A stretch of 64,000 bases of DNA from Bubalus kerabau (GCF_029407905.1 NC_073630.1:34011001-34075000); one strand, 5' to 3'; shown: positions 24,117-35,647, counted from the stretch's first letter. Notes: generated by a model from the letters alone, not told the origin. Translations and numbers: made by a program.

Positions 24117-24248
24117 AGTTAGCAAGAGAACTGGACTTCACTGAAGAGCAAATTCATCAAATTCGAATTGAGAACCCTAACTCCCTCCAGGATCAGAGTC
24201 ATGCACTGTTGAAGTACTGGCTAGAAAGGGACGGGAGACATGCTACAG
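24117..24248 (+). CDS. ANK2: ANK2 exon E8: death domain core
   Basis: A 132-bp exon (phase 1-1) has the acceptor TTTTCTCTTCTAG and the donor CTACAG|GTGGGT. It encodes (E)LARELDFTEEQIHQIRIENP, then NSLQDQSHALLKYWLERDGR and HAT. These are helices 2-5 of the six-helix death domain, including the typical LLKYW motif of helix 5. The death domain of ankyrins is a protein-interaction fold that also contacts the C-terminal tail. Confidence 0.97.
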
Positions 24249-25470
24249 GTGGGTGGGGAGCTCTAACTAAAAGGCAGTAGGGTGGAGGTGGAAATAAGCC
24301 TTATTCGATGCCTTTTATGTCAGGTGCCACCAATCTGAAGTGCTGCTATAAGCAAATGAGAAGAAGCGATAACACTTCTCAAATAACCACGTTGCATGAA
24401 ACTTCTTGTACTGTGTTTCTGTGAACAGCATTAAGTAGTGAAAAGTGATCCTAGCCCTGGTTGCTAACAGGAATGTTATTAAGATCCTTAAATTTTCTAA
24501 ATATTGACAGCAGACACTTGCTTTACTAATCATTGTTTTATTGATGGTACATTATATTCAGTTCCTGCTTCCTTTACTCCTAAATAACTAAAATGGGGGG
24601 AAAATGTCAAGTGGATATTCTGACCACATCAAATAAAATGGGAAGTAGCCATAACCGCTTCTTATCCTTCAGCTGGCCTAAATTTGCTATTTCCTTTAAT
24701 ATCTCTTTGAAGACCTTACCTAGAGACTTCCAGCCCACATTTATCTTTCCTTCTCTTACCATTTTTCTCAACCGGATTGCCAGAAAATAAAAATAAAAAT
24801 AGAGAGTATCCAGTTAAATTTAAATTTCAGGTAGTCGGAGAAGGCAATGGCGACCCACTCCAGTACTCCTGCCTGGAGAATCCCATGGACGGAGGAGCCT
24901 GGTGGGCTGCAGTCCATGGGGTCGCTGAGTCGGACACGACTGAGCAACTTCACTTTCACTTTTCACTTTCATGCATTGGAGAAGGAAATGGCAACCCACT
25001 CCAGTGTTCTTGCCTGGAGAATCCCAGGGACGGGGGAGCCTGGTAGGCTGCCGTCTATGGGGTCGCGCAGAGTCGGACACGACTGAAGCAACTCAGCAGC
25101 AGCAGCAGTCAGCAAATACTTTTTCTAGTATGAATATATCCCATGCAATATTTGGGATATACTTTTACCTAGAAAATCGTTTTTTATCAAAGGTTCACAT
25201 TTGACAGGACCTTCTACATGTCGTCTGGTAACTCTGCTTTTAGGGCTTATTACCATGCTGTGTCACCCATTTTGTGTGTTTGTCTTGTTTGTTTGCTTAC
25301 AAAGATCCTTAGTTGGGCTTTGGCTGTTTTTGGTACAGATATCAAAATTTTAGTAAATTTTTTCCTATACTTAAAATGTATCAACAAAAAAATTCACAAA
25401 GACAACTAAAGGAAAGGGTTTAAAAGACTAGCCCTCTGATGTAATCAATGTTTTTTCTTTAATATCCCAG
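24249..25470 (+). other. ANK2: ANK2 intron E8-E9
   Basis: It contains one full Bov-A2 dimer (24837-25107). The remainder is unique. Confidence 0.65.
24837..25107 (+). mobile_element. Bov-A2 SINE (dimer)
   Basis: Two related Bov-A monomers, GGAGAAGGCAATGGCGACCC and GGAGAAGGAAATGGCAACCC, are linked by a CACTTTCACTTTTCACTTTC spacer and end with an AGC repeat. This is the full Bov-A2 layout. Confidence 0.93.
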
Positions 25471-25614
25471 ATACCAGTCTCATTGAATGTCTCACCAAGA
25501 TCAACCGAATGGATATCGTGCATCTCATGGAGACCAGCACAGAAGCTCTCCAGGAGCGCATCAGTCATAGCTATGCAGAGATTGAGCAGACCATTACACT
25601 GGATCATAGTGAAG
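25471..25614 (+). CDS. ANK2: ANK2 exon E9: end of death domain
   Basis: A 144-bp exon (phase 1-1) lies between TTTAATATCCCAG and GTGAAG|GTCAGA. It encodes (D)TSLIECLTKINRMDIVHLME, then TSTEALQERISHSYAEIEQT and ITLDHSE. This completes helix 6 of the death domain and starts the C-terminal regulatory tail. Flanking splice sites are canonical. Confidence 0.96.
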
Positions 25615-25799
25615 GTCAGACAACTTAAGTGTGTATGAGTGTTGTGTACAGTTAATTCAGGCAATGGGACCCACCATCTTCCTTTTTCAGAGGGTTGCCT
25701 ATGGTCTTTGGTCATACGTTCTTCTCCTCGCTACCCTGAGACTTCCTTGCCCATTTTAGGTACCCAAATACTGCTCATACTTTGATATTTCATCACCAT

Positions 25800-26140
25800 C
25801 TCAGTCATTATGGGCTGCTTCAACAGAAAACCATGATCTCCAACAGAAAACCATGGTAGCTTAAACAACAGAAATTTATTTCTCTTGGTTCTGAAAACTG
25901 GAAGTTCAAGGTCTGGGTGATAGCATAGTCAGGGTCTGGTGAGGGCCCTCTTCAGGGTGGTTCATGGCTGTCTTCTTCTTGCTCTGTCCTCACATCAAGG
26001 ACAGCCAGCTCTCTAACCTCTTCTTATAAGGGCACTCACTAATCATATTCATGAGGGCTCTCCCCTCATGACCTAATTCCCTCCTAGGGATACATTGTCC
26101 AAATATCATCAAAATGGGACTAGGGTTTCAGCATATAAAT
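25800..26140 (-). mobile_element. MaLR-type LTR remnant (MST/MLT1-like)
   Basis: AAACAACAGAAATTTATTTC, TCTGGTGAGGGCCCTCTTCA and CACTCACTAATCATATTCAT with GGGCTCTCCCCTCATGACCT are the reverse complement of an ERVL-MaLR solo LTR. It is an old, non-coding copy. Borders are approximate. Confidence 0.65.
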
Positions 26141-26151
26141 TTGAAGGGGAC

Positions 26152-26382
26152 CCGGACAGAGGAGCCTGGTAGGCTGCAGTCCATGGGGTCGCTAGGAGTC
26201 AGATACGACTGAGTGACTTCACTTTCACTTTTCACTTTCATGCATTGGAGAAGGAAATGGCAACCCACTCCAGTGTTCTTGCCTGGAGAATCCCAGGGAC
26301 AGGGGAGCCTGGTGGGCTGCCGTCTATGGGGTCGCACAGAGTCGGACACGACTGAAGCAACTTAGCAGCAGCAGCAGCAGCA
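26152..26382 (+). mobile_element. Bov-A2 SINE, 5' truncated
   Basis: Starts within the first monomer (GGAGCCTGGTAGGCTGCAGT), continues through the CACTTTCACTTTTCACTTTC linker and full second monomer, and ends with an AGC repeat. Confidence 0.9.
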
Positions 26383-26383
26383 A

Positions 26384-26615
26384 TGTTCCCAGGTGGCTCA
26401 GTGGGTAAAGAATCTGCCTGCAATGCAGAAGACACAGGCAGATGCGAGTTTGATTCCCAGGTCAGGAAGATCCCCTGGAGAAGGGCATGGCAACTGACTC
26501 TAGTATTCTTGCCTGGAGAATCCCATGACCAGAGAGTCAGGTGGACTACAGTTCATGAGGTCACACAGTTGGACATGAGTGAAGCGACTCAGCATTCACA
26601 CACGCGCACAAATAG
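26384..26615 (+). mobile_element. Bov-tA SINE
   Basis: Directly abuts the AGC tail of the preceding Bov-A2. It reads CCCAGGTGGCTCAGTGGGTA, GTTTGATTCCCAGGTCAGGA and ends GAAGCGACTCAGCATTCACA. Insertion into or next to the microsatellite tail is likely. Confidence 0.9.
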
Positions 26616-26799
26616 TGCATAGCAACCATCAGCATGGGTGATACCCAGTGCCCTTTCTTCAGCTCCTTGTTGGCACTTCTGATGCTTGTGTCTTTTACTC
26701 CAGCTTAGTAACCTGTTTCTATGCATGCAACCCAAACTGAGTCATCAGTGACTGTACTACTTCCAAGGCCTGACTTGAGGGATTATACTCGCATCCTCT

Positions 26800-28160
26800 T
26801 TTGCTTCTACACAGTCATCCTTCAAACCCACTGGACCTCCAGCCATTGTTCTACCTCATTTTTGATATTAAAATTTCCCTAATTTACCCTCATTCATTTC
26901 CATTCTCACTGACTCTTTCTCCTTCTATCTGTCTCATCAGTATTTTTGCACTTTCTCTTCTTTCAAGCCTCCAATATGTCTCTTCTTTTCATTTTTTCCA
27001 ACCTGATCATAATTGACATTCCTTATAAAAAAAAGAATAACTATAAGCAAATGTCCATATCCATTCACCACAAAATCTCCCAACGTAAGTGCATCTCAGT
27101 GCTTGTACTCTACCTTCCCTGCTGTATGAAATGGACTTGCTTTGCTAAAACCATCATCTTGTCTTTCGTACTGGATTTCATCCCCTTTACCAGCTGTGGG
27201 CTTCTCTCCTGCAGTGACCCACTCTGTCTTCGTACAACTAGACCGTGCTCTAGAGCATTACAGTGTACTTCATAGATCCCAGCTTTAAAAAGCAAAGCAA
27301 AGCAAATATCTTCTTTCACCCAACATGTCCCCCTGTATGAAGTTCTGTTTCTCCAGCCATTTCATGGGAAGTCTCTTCCAAAGAAGAGTCTCACTTTCCA
27401 ATCTCTACTTTTTCTCTTCCCGTTCTCTATAGAACTGTCTCTAGAATCCATACAGGCCATGTGTGGTCATCACCGTTCAACAGCAAAGAATCTTGCAAAA
27501 TTCACCAGTTTCTCCTCATCACCAAATGCACTGAGCAACTCAGTCTTCATCTTCCTTTACCCGCTTGTAACATTTGACACAGAAAACTAATCCCTTCTTC
27601 TTCTTCTTAAAATATACCCTCTCTTCTTGTTTTTTTTTTTTCCCTATTTCACAGGGTAGTCTCCCTCAGTGTCTTTGTGCAGTTTACATTCTGTAAATTC
27701 ACACAATGGCATGTATTATTGTCGGCAGGAGCCTCATAGCTTGTCCTGTCTCCCATCTCTCCCCATCTTTCCAAGTCCAAGACACCCAACTTCTGCTCCC
27801 TGGGCGCCTCCGTCTTCTCAGGCTTCTAGGCTCTGGTGCTTTTTGTCTCCTCCATTCTGAGGTGTTCTTTCCTCAGATCATCACGTACCTTTTTCTCTCA
27901 CTTTATTCAGGCCTCTGCTCAAATATCAGCTCCTAAAAGGAGCCTTTTCTGACATGTTTATCTGAAATACTGGCCCCGTTTTACTCTGTACTTTTCCCCT
28001 GGCTTCCTTGCCCCCTAAAAGTTACTATAAATCTATATCCGTAGAAATGCAAGTTCAGTGAGGCCAGAAACTTTTCCTGTCCTGTTTACTACTATGTATC
28101 CAGCATCTAAACACCTATTAGATACAAAACTCAACATATTATATCTGTTGAGTGAATAGA
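26800..28160 (+). mobile_element. L2-like LINE remnant
   Basis: GGCCTCTGCTCAAATATCAG with GAGCCTTTTCTGACATGTTT and later AGTTCAGTGAGGCCAGAAAC and TATGTATCCAGCATCTAA match the 3' part of L2. The upstream part is C/T-rich and much diverged, so only the last ~300 bp is confident. Confidence 0.5.
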
Positions 28161-28332
28161 GAGATAGATGAATGTCAGTCACATCTCTGCCAAAAATTTT
28201 TCAGTGACTCCTTATTGCCCTTGATATAATGAAATTCCATGGCCTGGCTTAAGAGACCTTTCATAAAAAGAGTATTAACCTCAGAGTGTTTGTTTAATAC
28301 ATGTTCATACTTGCAAAGCACCTATAATATGC

Positions 28333-28560
28333 CTGTGCTGTGCTAAGTTGCTTCAGTTGTGTCTGGTTCTTTGCGACCCTATGGACTGTATGTAGCCCAT
28401 CAGGCTCCTTTGTCCATGGGATTCGCCAAGCAAGAATACTGGAGTGGGATGCCACGCCCTCCTCCAGGGGATCTTCCAGATCCAGGGTTCAAACCCATGT
28501 CTCTTATGTCTCCTGCTTTGGCAGACAGGTTCTTTACCACTAGCACCACCTGGGAAGCCC
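28333..28560 (-). mobile_element. Bov-tA SINE
   Basis: On the minus strand the head GGGCTTCCCAGGTGGTGCTA is followed by the tRNA-like body and the AACCAGACACAACTGAAGCA tail. Flanks share a CATAAT/CTATAATATGCCTG-like similarity. Confidence 0.9.
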
Positions 28561-28849
28561 ATAATGGTACCTGATGTATAGTATAAAGATTCAGAACGTG
28601 TTAGCTATTAGTAGGAGGAGTAGTAGTAGTATTTTTATTTCCATTCTTATTAACCCTCTTCTTGCTATGTAGATTTATGCCTTGACTATTGCAGTTGGTT
28701 CGTGCTTATCTTTAGGTCTCCTAAAGATGTCTCACCCTCTGCATTTCCTTTCCTTGATTCTTTAACCCTGTTGGGTCCTTGGCATTCATCAGCTAGCACT
28801 GGAGGCCCAGTCACTGTGCATTTTAATATTTCTTACTTGCCTATGCTTC

Positions 28850-28968
28850 CCTAGATGGTCAGTATTAGATGGAAAGCAGGCACAGTGCCTCTATCAACTT
28901 TGTAACCATGAACCTATCACAGGCGTGGCATGTAGTAGTTACTTAATAAATACGTACTTAATACATTT
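28850..28968 (+). mobile_element. L2 3' end
   Basis: GATGGAAAGCAGGCACAGTG, GGCATGTAGTAGTTACTTAA and TAAATACGTACTTAA follow the L2 3'-end consensus, which normally ends with a short repeat. It lies just before the E10 acceptor region. Confidence 0.6.
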
Positions 28969-29011
28969 TAGCTTCAGTTAAACACTTACTTGGAATCATT
29001 CTCCCCTCCAG

Positions 29012-29294
29012 GGTTCTCAGTACTCCAAGAGGAGCTATGCACTGCCCAGCACAAGCAGAAAGAGGAGCATGCTGCTTCTAAAGAGGATGAGGCCTCTGAC
29101 CACCCTCCCATCGTCTCAGAGGAAGACATTTCTGTTGGTTACTCCACTCTTCAGGATGGCATCCCCAAAACTGAGGGCAACGGCTCCGCAACAGAGCTCC
29201 TTCCCCAGACTCACAAGGAGCAAGTTCAACAGGCTTTCTTAGGGAAAATGCAAGACCTGCCTGAGGAGACATCTCTTGAACAGCAAGAATACTT
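29012..29294 (+). CDS. ANK2: ANK2 exon E10: C-terminal tail
   Basis: A 283-bp exon starts after TCTCCCCTCCAG and ends TACTT|GTGAGT. It encodes (G)FSVLQEELCTAQHKQKEEHA and continues through HPPIVSEEDISVGYSTLQDG to EETSLEQQEYL. Its phase is 1 at the start and 2 at the end. The region is an acidic, low-complexity part of the regulatory tail, which diverges between ankyrin paralogues and helps give each its specificity. Confidence 0.95.
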
Positions 29295-29479
29295 GTGAGT
29301 TCCAAAAGAAAGGCTGTGCTGGGTCAGTCCAGAGATGCCAGCCAACATGGCGAGGGTGCCAGCCATATCCAAGCATAAAGCGTTTTCAGATAGTTCTCAA
29401 ATGACCCCACGAATAACAGATGCCAGAACTAGAGGAAAAGAAGCAAGATATTTAATAGACATCATGTGACAGCATTGCG

Positions 29480-29610
29480 TGGCACAAGTCTGCTTGAACC
29501 AGTTTCCAATTCGGTCACCTTGGGTGAATGCCTAAGCCGTTTGAGATTCCGTTTCCACATCTATAGATTATGATAGTAATATCCACTTTATTCACCTTAC
29601 AGGGTCAAAG
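29480..29610 (-). mobile_element. MIR-like fragment
   Basis: CCAATTCGGTCACCTTGGGT, GATTCCGTTTCCACATCTAT and ATTATGATAGTAATATCCAC follow the reverse complement of MIR. Diverged. Confidence 0.5.
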
Positions 29611-30330
29611 GTCAAAGGTGTGTCTCTGAAGGCACTGTTGACACTGTGGACCGTGCGGTCATGACTTGTGTATCTGCTGCACCTCACTTCTCTGTGTGCG
29701 TGCCGCTTGTGTTCTGACTGGTGCAGAGTGTGAACAGGGCCAGTGCAGGAGAAGCCACCACAAAGCTATGAGGTGGCTGACAATAAATATAGAGATACCA
29801 CACAAATCACGCACACAGATTGAAAGACCATTAGAGGTTGGAATGGGAATGAAGAGAAGTCGTCTGGAGAGCTTCTGGCTAAAGGAAGCTGCAGAGTGCA
29901 GTGAGCTTAGAACTCAAGCTCTGGGCTTCCTGGAAGCAAAAGCAAAAGAAAGTTTCTTAAATGACACTTGTCTAGAAAACCAACCAGATCATGAGCAAGG
30001 CAAGCATGTCCCCGCCCTGAAATGTGAGAATAGTGTGTCAGGAGGCTCTTTGTCGTTGAGTGAGCTTTATGCTGAAATCACTGGATTTGGAGAAAATGGG
30101 CATTGAGATGACCTTGCCTTCCGCAGCGCACCACCTTCTCACCCACCCACCTTTAGATTGTAGGGGAGAACATAAAGGAGAGGCCAGGAAAAGAGAAGGA
30201 AGAAGGAAAAGATGGGAAGCAAAGAGGGACTATCAGAAAAGCACTCGGGGCATTTAACATTTATAGAGTGACAGAAAATTATAATCAAGTAGGGGAACAT
30301 TTTTTTTTTTCTTTTAGAAATTGGGATGAT

Positions 30331-30470
30331 AGGAACTTCCCTGGTAGTCTAGTGGCTAAGACTCCATGTTCCCAATGCAGAGGACCTGGGTTCAATCTCT
30401 GGTCAGGAAACTAGATCCCACATGCCTCAACTAAGACCTGGTGTAACCAAATAAATAATTTTTTAAAAAA
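30331..30470 (+). mobile_element. CHR-type tRNA-Glu SINE
   Basis: GGAACTTCCCTGGTAGTCTA, GGGTTCAATCTCTGGTCAGG, ACTAGATCCCACATGCCTCA and an A-rich AATAAATAATTTTT tail show a + oriented CHR-family SINE. Confidence 0.8.
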
Positions 30471-31045
30471 TAAATTGCAATTATAAAGATTGTGTTACTT
30501 AAACTATATCAATAGAAAAAGTTCCAATACCAAAAGATCTTATTAAGTAATAATAATTTTCCAGAGATATAACAAGAATCTCCCTCTATTTATGATTATG
30601 GTAACTATATTTAACATGGGGTTTATATATTGCTTTTTAAAATTTTTGCCAAATTTTGGTCTTGCTTCAGAAGCCTTATTGTCCACGGATCTTTCTTATA
30701 TAAACCTCCTCAGATCATCAATATTACCTTGAGTTGTCAAAGATGAAATTATTTATTTATTAATATCTCATATTCTTTATTACCCTACTTTGTAGAGATT
30801 AGGAAATGGTAATACATTTGAGAATAATTTTTATCTCTTTAAAGTGCATCTTTCCCAGTCAATGCTACATCAATGTGCTGTAACTATATTTTACATACAA
30901 TTTTTGTTCACATTTCATTTCTTGGCCAAGTTTAGAAACACATTTAGACTTCCATGGACTATGAAGACTGATTTCATCTTCCCTTCTTTCAACGGGGTCA
31001 CAAATGCCTGTGTTCTCATGGTATACTGGGGCTTTTCCGTTTCAG

Positions 31046-31337
31046 TGTGACAACCCCAGGGACAGAAATGTCAGAGACTCAGAAGGCCACAGGAACATCG
31101 GGCTCCCCCACCAAGACACCTGAGGAAATTGTCACCCCTTCCGAGGAGGAGAGGCTGTATCTCCAAACCCCGACATCGAGTGAGCGGGGAGGCTCTCCAG
31201 TTGTGCAGGAACCTGAGGAGCCCCCCGAGTGCAGGGAGGAGAGTTCACCTCGGAAAACCAGCCTCGTGATCGTGGAGTCGGCCGAGGATCAGCCTCAGGC
31301 CTTCGAGAGGCTTGATGAAGAGGCTGCTTTTCAAAAG
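31046..31337 (+). CDS. ANK2: ANK2 exon E11: C-terminal tail, PEST-like
   Basis: A 292-bp exon (phase 2-0) has the acceptor CTTTTCCGTTTCAG and the donor CAAAAG|GTAAAA. It encodes VTTPGTEMSETQKATGTSGS, then TPEEIVTPSEEERLYLQTPT, SSERGGSPVVQEPEEPPE, PRKTSLVIVESAEDQ and EEAAFQK. It is rich in Pro, Glu, Ser and Thr with several SP/TP sites. It can join either E12 or E13, both of which start in phase 0. Confidence 0.95.
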
Positions 31338-33698
31338 GTAAAATCTCCTCCTCTGTTTCTTTGCCCACGTGGAACAAAGCTCCACACCCTCTCCCATGTC
31401 CATTTCTCCAGTGACCTGTTTTTTTCACAGAACAGCTTGCCAAATTAATTAACTTGGGCCATGGGAAGCCCGCCAATCCCTTTTAAAAACCTGAGAACCC
31501 GTGAATCTAGAAAGAGAGTAGTACATGGTTCTAATTCTAGCTCTTTGACCATCAGCCCCAGTTTTATAGTTGGAAACCCTTTTGCTAAGAAAAATGAGCA
31601 TTGGGGTGAAATAATATACCTGATATTACCTTTCAGAATTAGTTATCTTATAAATAAAGACGACTAGTGAGGGGAATTTACCGAGCGTCAGGTAAGCTGG
31701 CCAGCTGTGGGAGAGTGCTGGAATCTGCCCTCGTGGCAAGTCTGTCTGTGCGGTCAGGTGATAAGCGCACCAACTGTGGGTATTGAGTGGGGTTTACCTC
31801 CCAAAACAAATGTTTCTCATTAGGGGAAGTATTATTTCCAAGTGAGAGCTCCTATTTATTTTAAGAATGACTCAGGAAAAGGACATTACACCTACATTGA
31901 CGGCTGCTTCCAAAAGTCAGAAAACCAATAGCGGCATGAGTATGCATCGCTGTCTCTTCTTTGTTTTTAAGTGAGGTTTTGATATTTGTGAAGACAGGTG
32001 GAGACCATCTTAAGAAACTGAGTTGAACCATTTATTCTCAGAACACGGCCTGAATGGTTCGTATCGCTCCCTCCTCTGAACTCCTGGATCAGAATGATCC
32101 CAGGGAGGGGAAAGGACAGGAACCGGCATTTTCAATAGCTCCTTGAAGGAGTCACACACACACACACACACACACAAGTGTGAACATCTTTCTGAATTAA
32201 ACTTAATGTAAATTAAATTAGATATATTTTTCCTTTTTTGGATTTAAAAACATTTTATATGTCAGACTATTTTTAAAGCATGCATATACATCTTTTAGGA
32301 AAGAATGTTTTATAAAAGAATTAAGACTCTGGAGGGAAAATATCTTTGGGCTTAACATCTACATTTGTTTTTGTTCACTCTGAGTGTGATATCTGCTGGC
32401 AAGATTTCTAAAACCATAGTTTAAAATTAGGGGAGATCCAGGCAGATAAGAACTGCTCCAAATTTTGGCAGCTATTTTAAATAATGAATTCATCCCATGA
32501 ATGGATGTTTATTCCAAGTTTGCGTTTGTACAGCCTTTATTCACCTCTCAAGTTCTTGGCTTAAATGAATTCTAGTAAAAACGTTTCATAGATGCTGTCT
32601 GAACTTAAAAGTTGCCAATTTTAGTCTAAGAATCTATAGGCTAACTGAAGTGTACACTTGAAACAATTATCTGGATAATTCATATATTTAATCTGTCCTA
32701 TGCATATGAGTAAATTTTGATAAATTGCCCTATATTCCGCATTATTTATATGGGCCTATTCTACTTATTCTCGATGAATTTCTAATTCTTTCTCTTAAGC
32801 TTCCTATTTTGACCCTTTTCATCTCATGACCCTGACTTAAGGGTCCAATTTCAGTCACTTTTCTTACTGACCGTATTTCTAGGCAGCAGATTCCTAAGTG
32901 TACTTAAAGTATAATTTGGCTTGGAATTTACATGTTTTCCTGCAGCAGGAAAGAATATGGAAATATAAGTGATATTTTAGAGTATGTTGACAAAATTTAG
33001 TTGAGTAATCTTTTCTATTTTTCAATAGAATTTTTAAAGATAGCATTCCATTAGGAAAGAATGATTCCATATATGCGCTCCCAAGAGATATGTTTTCATC
33101 TAAAGTTATGATCTTAGCTCCAGCTCTGGCTTTGGGCCAGACCCATAAAATTGGATTGGCCTCTGCACCTCAGCTCCTCTGGACAGGGAGTCTAATACTA
33201 TTCATAGCCTGTCTTCCTTGATGGCAGGGAAACTCACTACTGGCCAGATAATAGCTACAGGAAACTTTGACTTCCTGCAGAAAGTTCTGCTACAAGCGTA
33301 GGATATTTCTGTGCCTTTGGTGGGTCATTCCAAGCCTGAGCCCAAGAATCAACAGCTCACAAGTGTTTCTTGTGCTGCCCGTGATCTGTGTCTGCATCAG
33401 GAGTTGAAGTCCAGGAAGAGTGGGCAAGTTGCTTCTTTCTTCTGATGTACTTTGACAGATGGGTGCTCAGGCCACTCTCAGAATTTCAGATTTTTTTTTT
33501 AATTCAGTAAACAAAAGGCTATATTCTTGGTGAAGTCTGAGCCCAGCATGTGCTGTTTTCATCCCTCCTGGTGGCTTTTCCACCAAAGCCTCCACGAATA
33601 GAACTTGCAGAAACCAGTGTGAGCTAAAACAGAAACCTGTAGTGAAGAGACATTCCCTAGCATGATAAACAAAAACCCTGCTTCCATGCTTCCACCAG
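31338..33698 (+). other. ANK2: ANK2 intron E11-E12
   Basis: No ruminant SINE or LINE is recognised in 2.36 kb, apart from a (CA)n run at about 32152-32176. Literature describes a muscle-related alternative exon near here in ankyrin-B (called 43'), but I could not locate one with confidence. Confidence 0.55.
32152..32176. repeat. (CA)n microsatellite
   Basis: About twelve uninterrupted CA units lie between AAGGAGT and AGTGTG. A possible length polymorphism. Confidence 0.95.
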
Positions 33699-33791
33699 GA
33701 GCTAACAGAGGAATTAGGTGAGCTGGAGGCCAGCTCAGATGAGGAGGCGATGGTAACAACCAGGGTTGTCCGCCGACGAGTGATTATTCAG
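33699..33791 (+). CDS. ANK2: ANK2 exon E12: 31-codon cassette exon
   Basis: A 93-bp exon (phase 0-0) follows CTTCCACCAG and precedes ATTCAG|GTACCA. It encodes ELTEELGELEASSDEEAMVT, then TRVVRRRVIIQ. An acidic half is followed by a strongly basic half (RVVRRRV). Being an exact multiple of three, it can be included or skipped freely. The known ankyrin-B transcripts include both forms, so it is annotated as an alternative exon. Confidence 0.9.
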
Positions 33792-34282
33792 GTACCAGTT
33801 GTTCCGTTACTGCACGTCCAGGACACTTCTGTCCCCATAACCCTTTGAGAGTGACCAACCTGGAGTGGAGGGCTTGGCATGCTCCTTAGGTAGTGCATGG
33901 CCTTCAGAAAGCAGATCCTTAACCCTCCTAAGTTCTGTTTGTAAAGAAATGCAGCAGTAATGACATCCACAGCCTCCCTCTGAGAGAACGAACAGCAAGA
34001 GCAAGATTTAGCATCTCCAGCTCCACCCACCTCACCTCTGGCTGGTCTATTTTTGTTTGTTTGTTTAAGTTTGAGCTAACTTTGGTCAGATTTTCTAGCA
34101 TGTTATTACCTCTTTTTTTTTTTTTTTTTTTTAAACTTACTGCGTGACAGGATTTGGCATCTCAGCAATGCTTCTCAAAGCTCCTTTAATTTTCTAACCT
34201 TCCTTGCATTATAAGCACTTGGGAGTAGTTCTTCAGCACTGATGTCAAACACGGAAGTGACCCTTTTCTCTCAACTGTGTAG
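33792..34282 (+). other. ANK2: ANK2 intron E12-E13
   Basis: No mobile element is recognised. A 20-base-plus T run lies near 34,112-34,133. No exon is seen. Confidence 0.6.
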
Positions 34283-34366
34283 GGAGATGATATGCCTGAC
34301 ATACCCCCAGAAACAGTCACAGAAGAAGAATACATCGATGAGCATGGACACACCGTGGTAAAGAAG
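34283..34366 (+). CDS. ANK2: ANK2 exon E13: C-terminal tail
   Basis: An 84-bp exon (28 codons, phase 0-0) lies between TCAACTGTGTAG and AAGAAG|GTATTA. It encodes GDDMPDIPPETVTEEEYIDE followed by HGHTVVKK. This is a strongly conserved part of the ankyrin tail shared with paralogues. The intron separating it from E14 is only 111 bp, the shortest in the window. Confidence 0.95.
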
Positions 34367-34477
34367 GTATTATCTTAAGTATCTTAACACGATTGATTCA
34401 AGTTTCCTGTCTAAACGTGTATCAGTACCCTGGCACCGTCCCTTAAAAACAAGTTACATGAGTAAAATATCTTCTAG

Positions 34478-34642
34478 GTTACTAGGAAAATCATTAGGCG
34501 GTTCATCTCCTCTGACGGCACAGAGAAAGAAGAGATTACGATGCAGGGAACACCACAGGATTCTATCAGTGTTGATGAAGGGGATGGCTTTTCCAAAGTC
34601 ATAAAGCGCATTGTGTTGAAGAGTGACACCGAGCAGTCAGAG
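34478..34642 (+). CDS. ANK2: ANK2 exon E14: C-terminal tail, branch-point exon
   Basis: A 165-bp exon (55 codons, phase 0-0) follows ATATCTTCTAG and ends TCAGAG|GTGAGC. It encodes VTRKIIRRFISSDGTEKEEI, then TMQGTPQDSISVDEGDGFSK and VIKRIVLKSDTEQSE. In the common ankyrin-B C-terminus this exon joins E17 and ends DNNE-stop. In another form it joins E15. It therefore determines which C-terminus is made. Confidence 0.95.
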
Positions 34643-35647
34643 GTGAGCCCACAACGTCTCCAGAACTGACTTTATGGAGAGGTGTAAAATAGAGCTCACA
34701 AGAGATGGACGAGATAGTTTATTCCTGCTGGCCTCACTTTTCCCCTTTATAAGGCAGTCTGTGTTTAGTTACACATTGATTTTTTTTTTTTGTCTTCGTG
34801 ATTTGGAAAATGTTTAAATAACCACGAGGGAGATTTGTAGCCACTGTACTCATTGTCTTTGGTCCTTTTCATTTCCACTTTCTCATTAATTCAATTGACA
34901 GCAGCAGACATCCAAAAGTCAAAATTTAAAAGACAGCAATCCTATTAGCTGGCAAGTGGTAGATTCTAAAAAAAATCTTGTGCAAAGGCACTGGAGTGCC
35001 ATGCCCAGTCAGCCACCGCAGCCTTCTCTAGGGCACCTTTGATAAATATTGGATTTCTAAACTTCTGCATTTCAGAGTCACTGAAAGCAGGATCCAGAAA
35101 CTCCCTTGATTTGTAGTTTTATTTCTTCCTGTTTTACTTCCCTCTTTCAGAAGCGTATTTACTCTCTTTGACATGTAATTTGGAACATTCTCACCATCTT
35201 GCATCCATTCACATCCTCAGAATTTTATTATTACACACACGAGGTTCTCTAAAAATCTACATTTTCAGTTTCTCATGTCTCTGTGAGTTCCTTCTTTGAT
35301 GGTTAATTTTGTCTTCATAATGTCAGAACAACCCATTTACACTTGGGAAAAGAGAGTTCATCTGCAGGGCACTGTGTCTGCATTGCACTGAGCAGCCAGT
35401 TCCTCAGCCATGAAACTTCCTGACCAACCTCTGTCCAAGCAACGAACTAAGTGGCTGATTTGGTGCTGTGTCTGTATAGTCAGTACATAGATGTTACCAA
35501 TTGATTGTAGTCTTTTTCTGCTGCTTGTTGACAAAATGCTGTTTTTAAGATACACCATTGTAGCATGTGGGTTTTGGCATAGAAAAATTCATCACTGTTA
35601 CATTTTCATCATCAGAAACTGTATACTGTGTATCCTTCATTCATCAG
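34643..35647 (+). other. ANK2: ANK2 intron E14-E15
   Basis: About 1 kb with no recognised mobile element and no exon. The absence of young SINEs here is notable relative to neighbouring introns. Confidence 0.6.

Larger units (their letters stand above)
25615..29011 (+). other. ANK2: ANK2 intron E9-E10
   Basis: A repeat-rich 3.4-kb intron: a MaLR LTR remnant, a Bov-A2, a Bov-tA, a long L2-like block, another Bov-tA and an L2 3' end. No additional exon is recognised. Confidence 0.65.
29295..31045 (+). other. ANK2: ANK2 intron E10-E11
   Basis: It contains a MIR-like fragment (about 29480-29610, minus), an unexplained open frame (29642-30106) and a CHR-type SINE (30331-30470). The rest is unique A/T-rich DNA. 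Confidence 0.6.
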
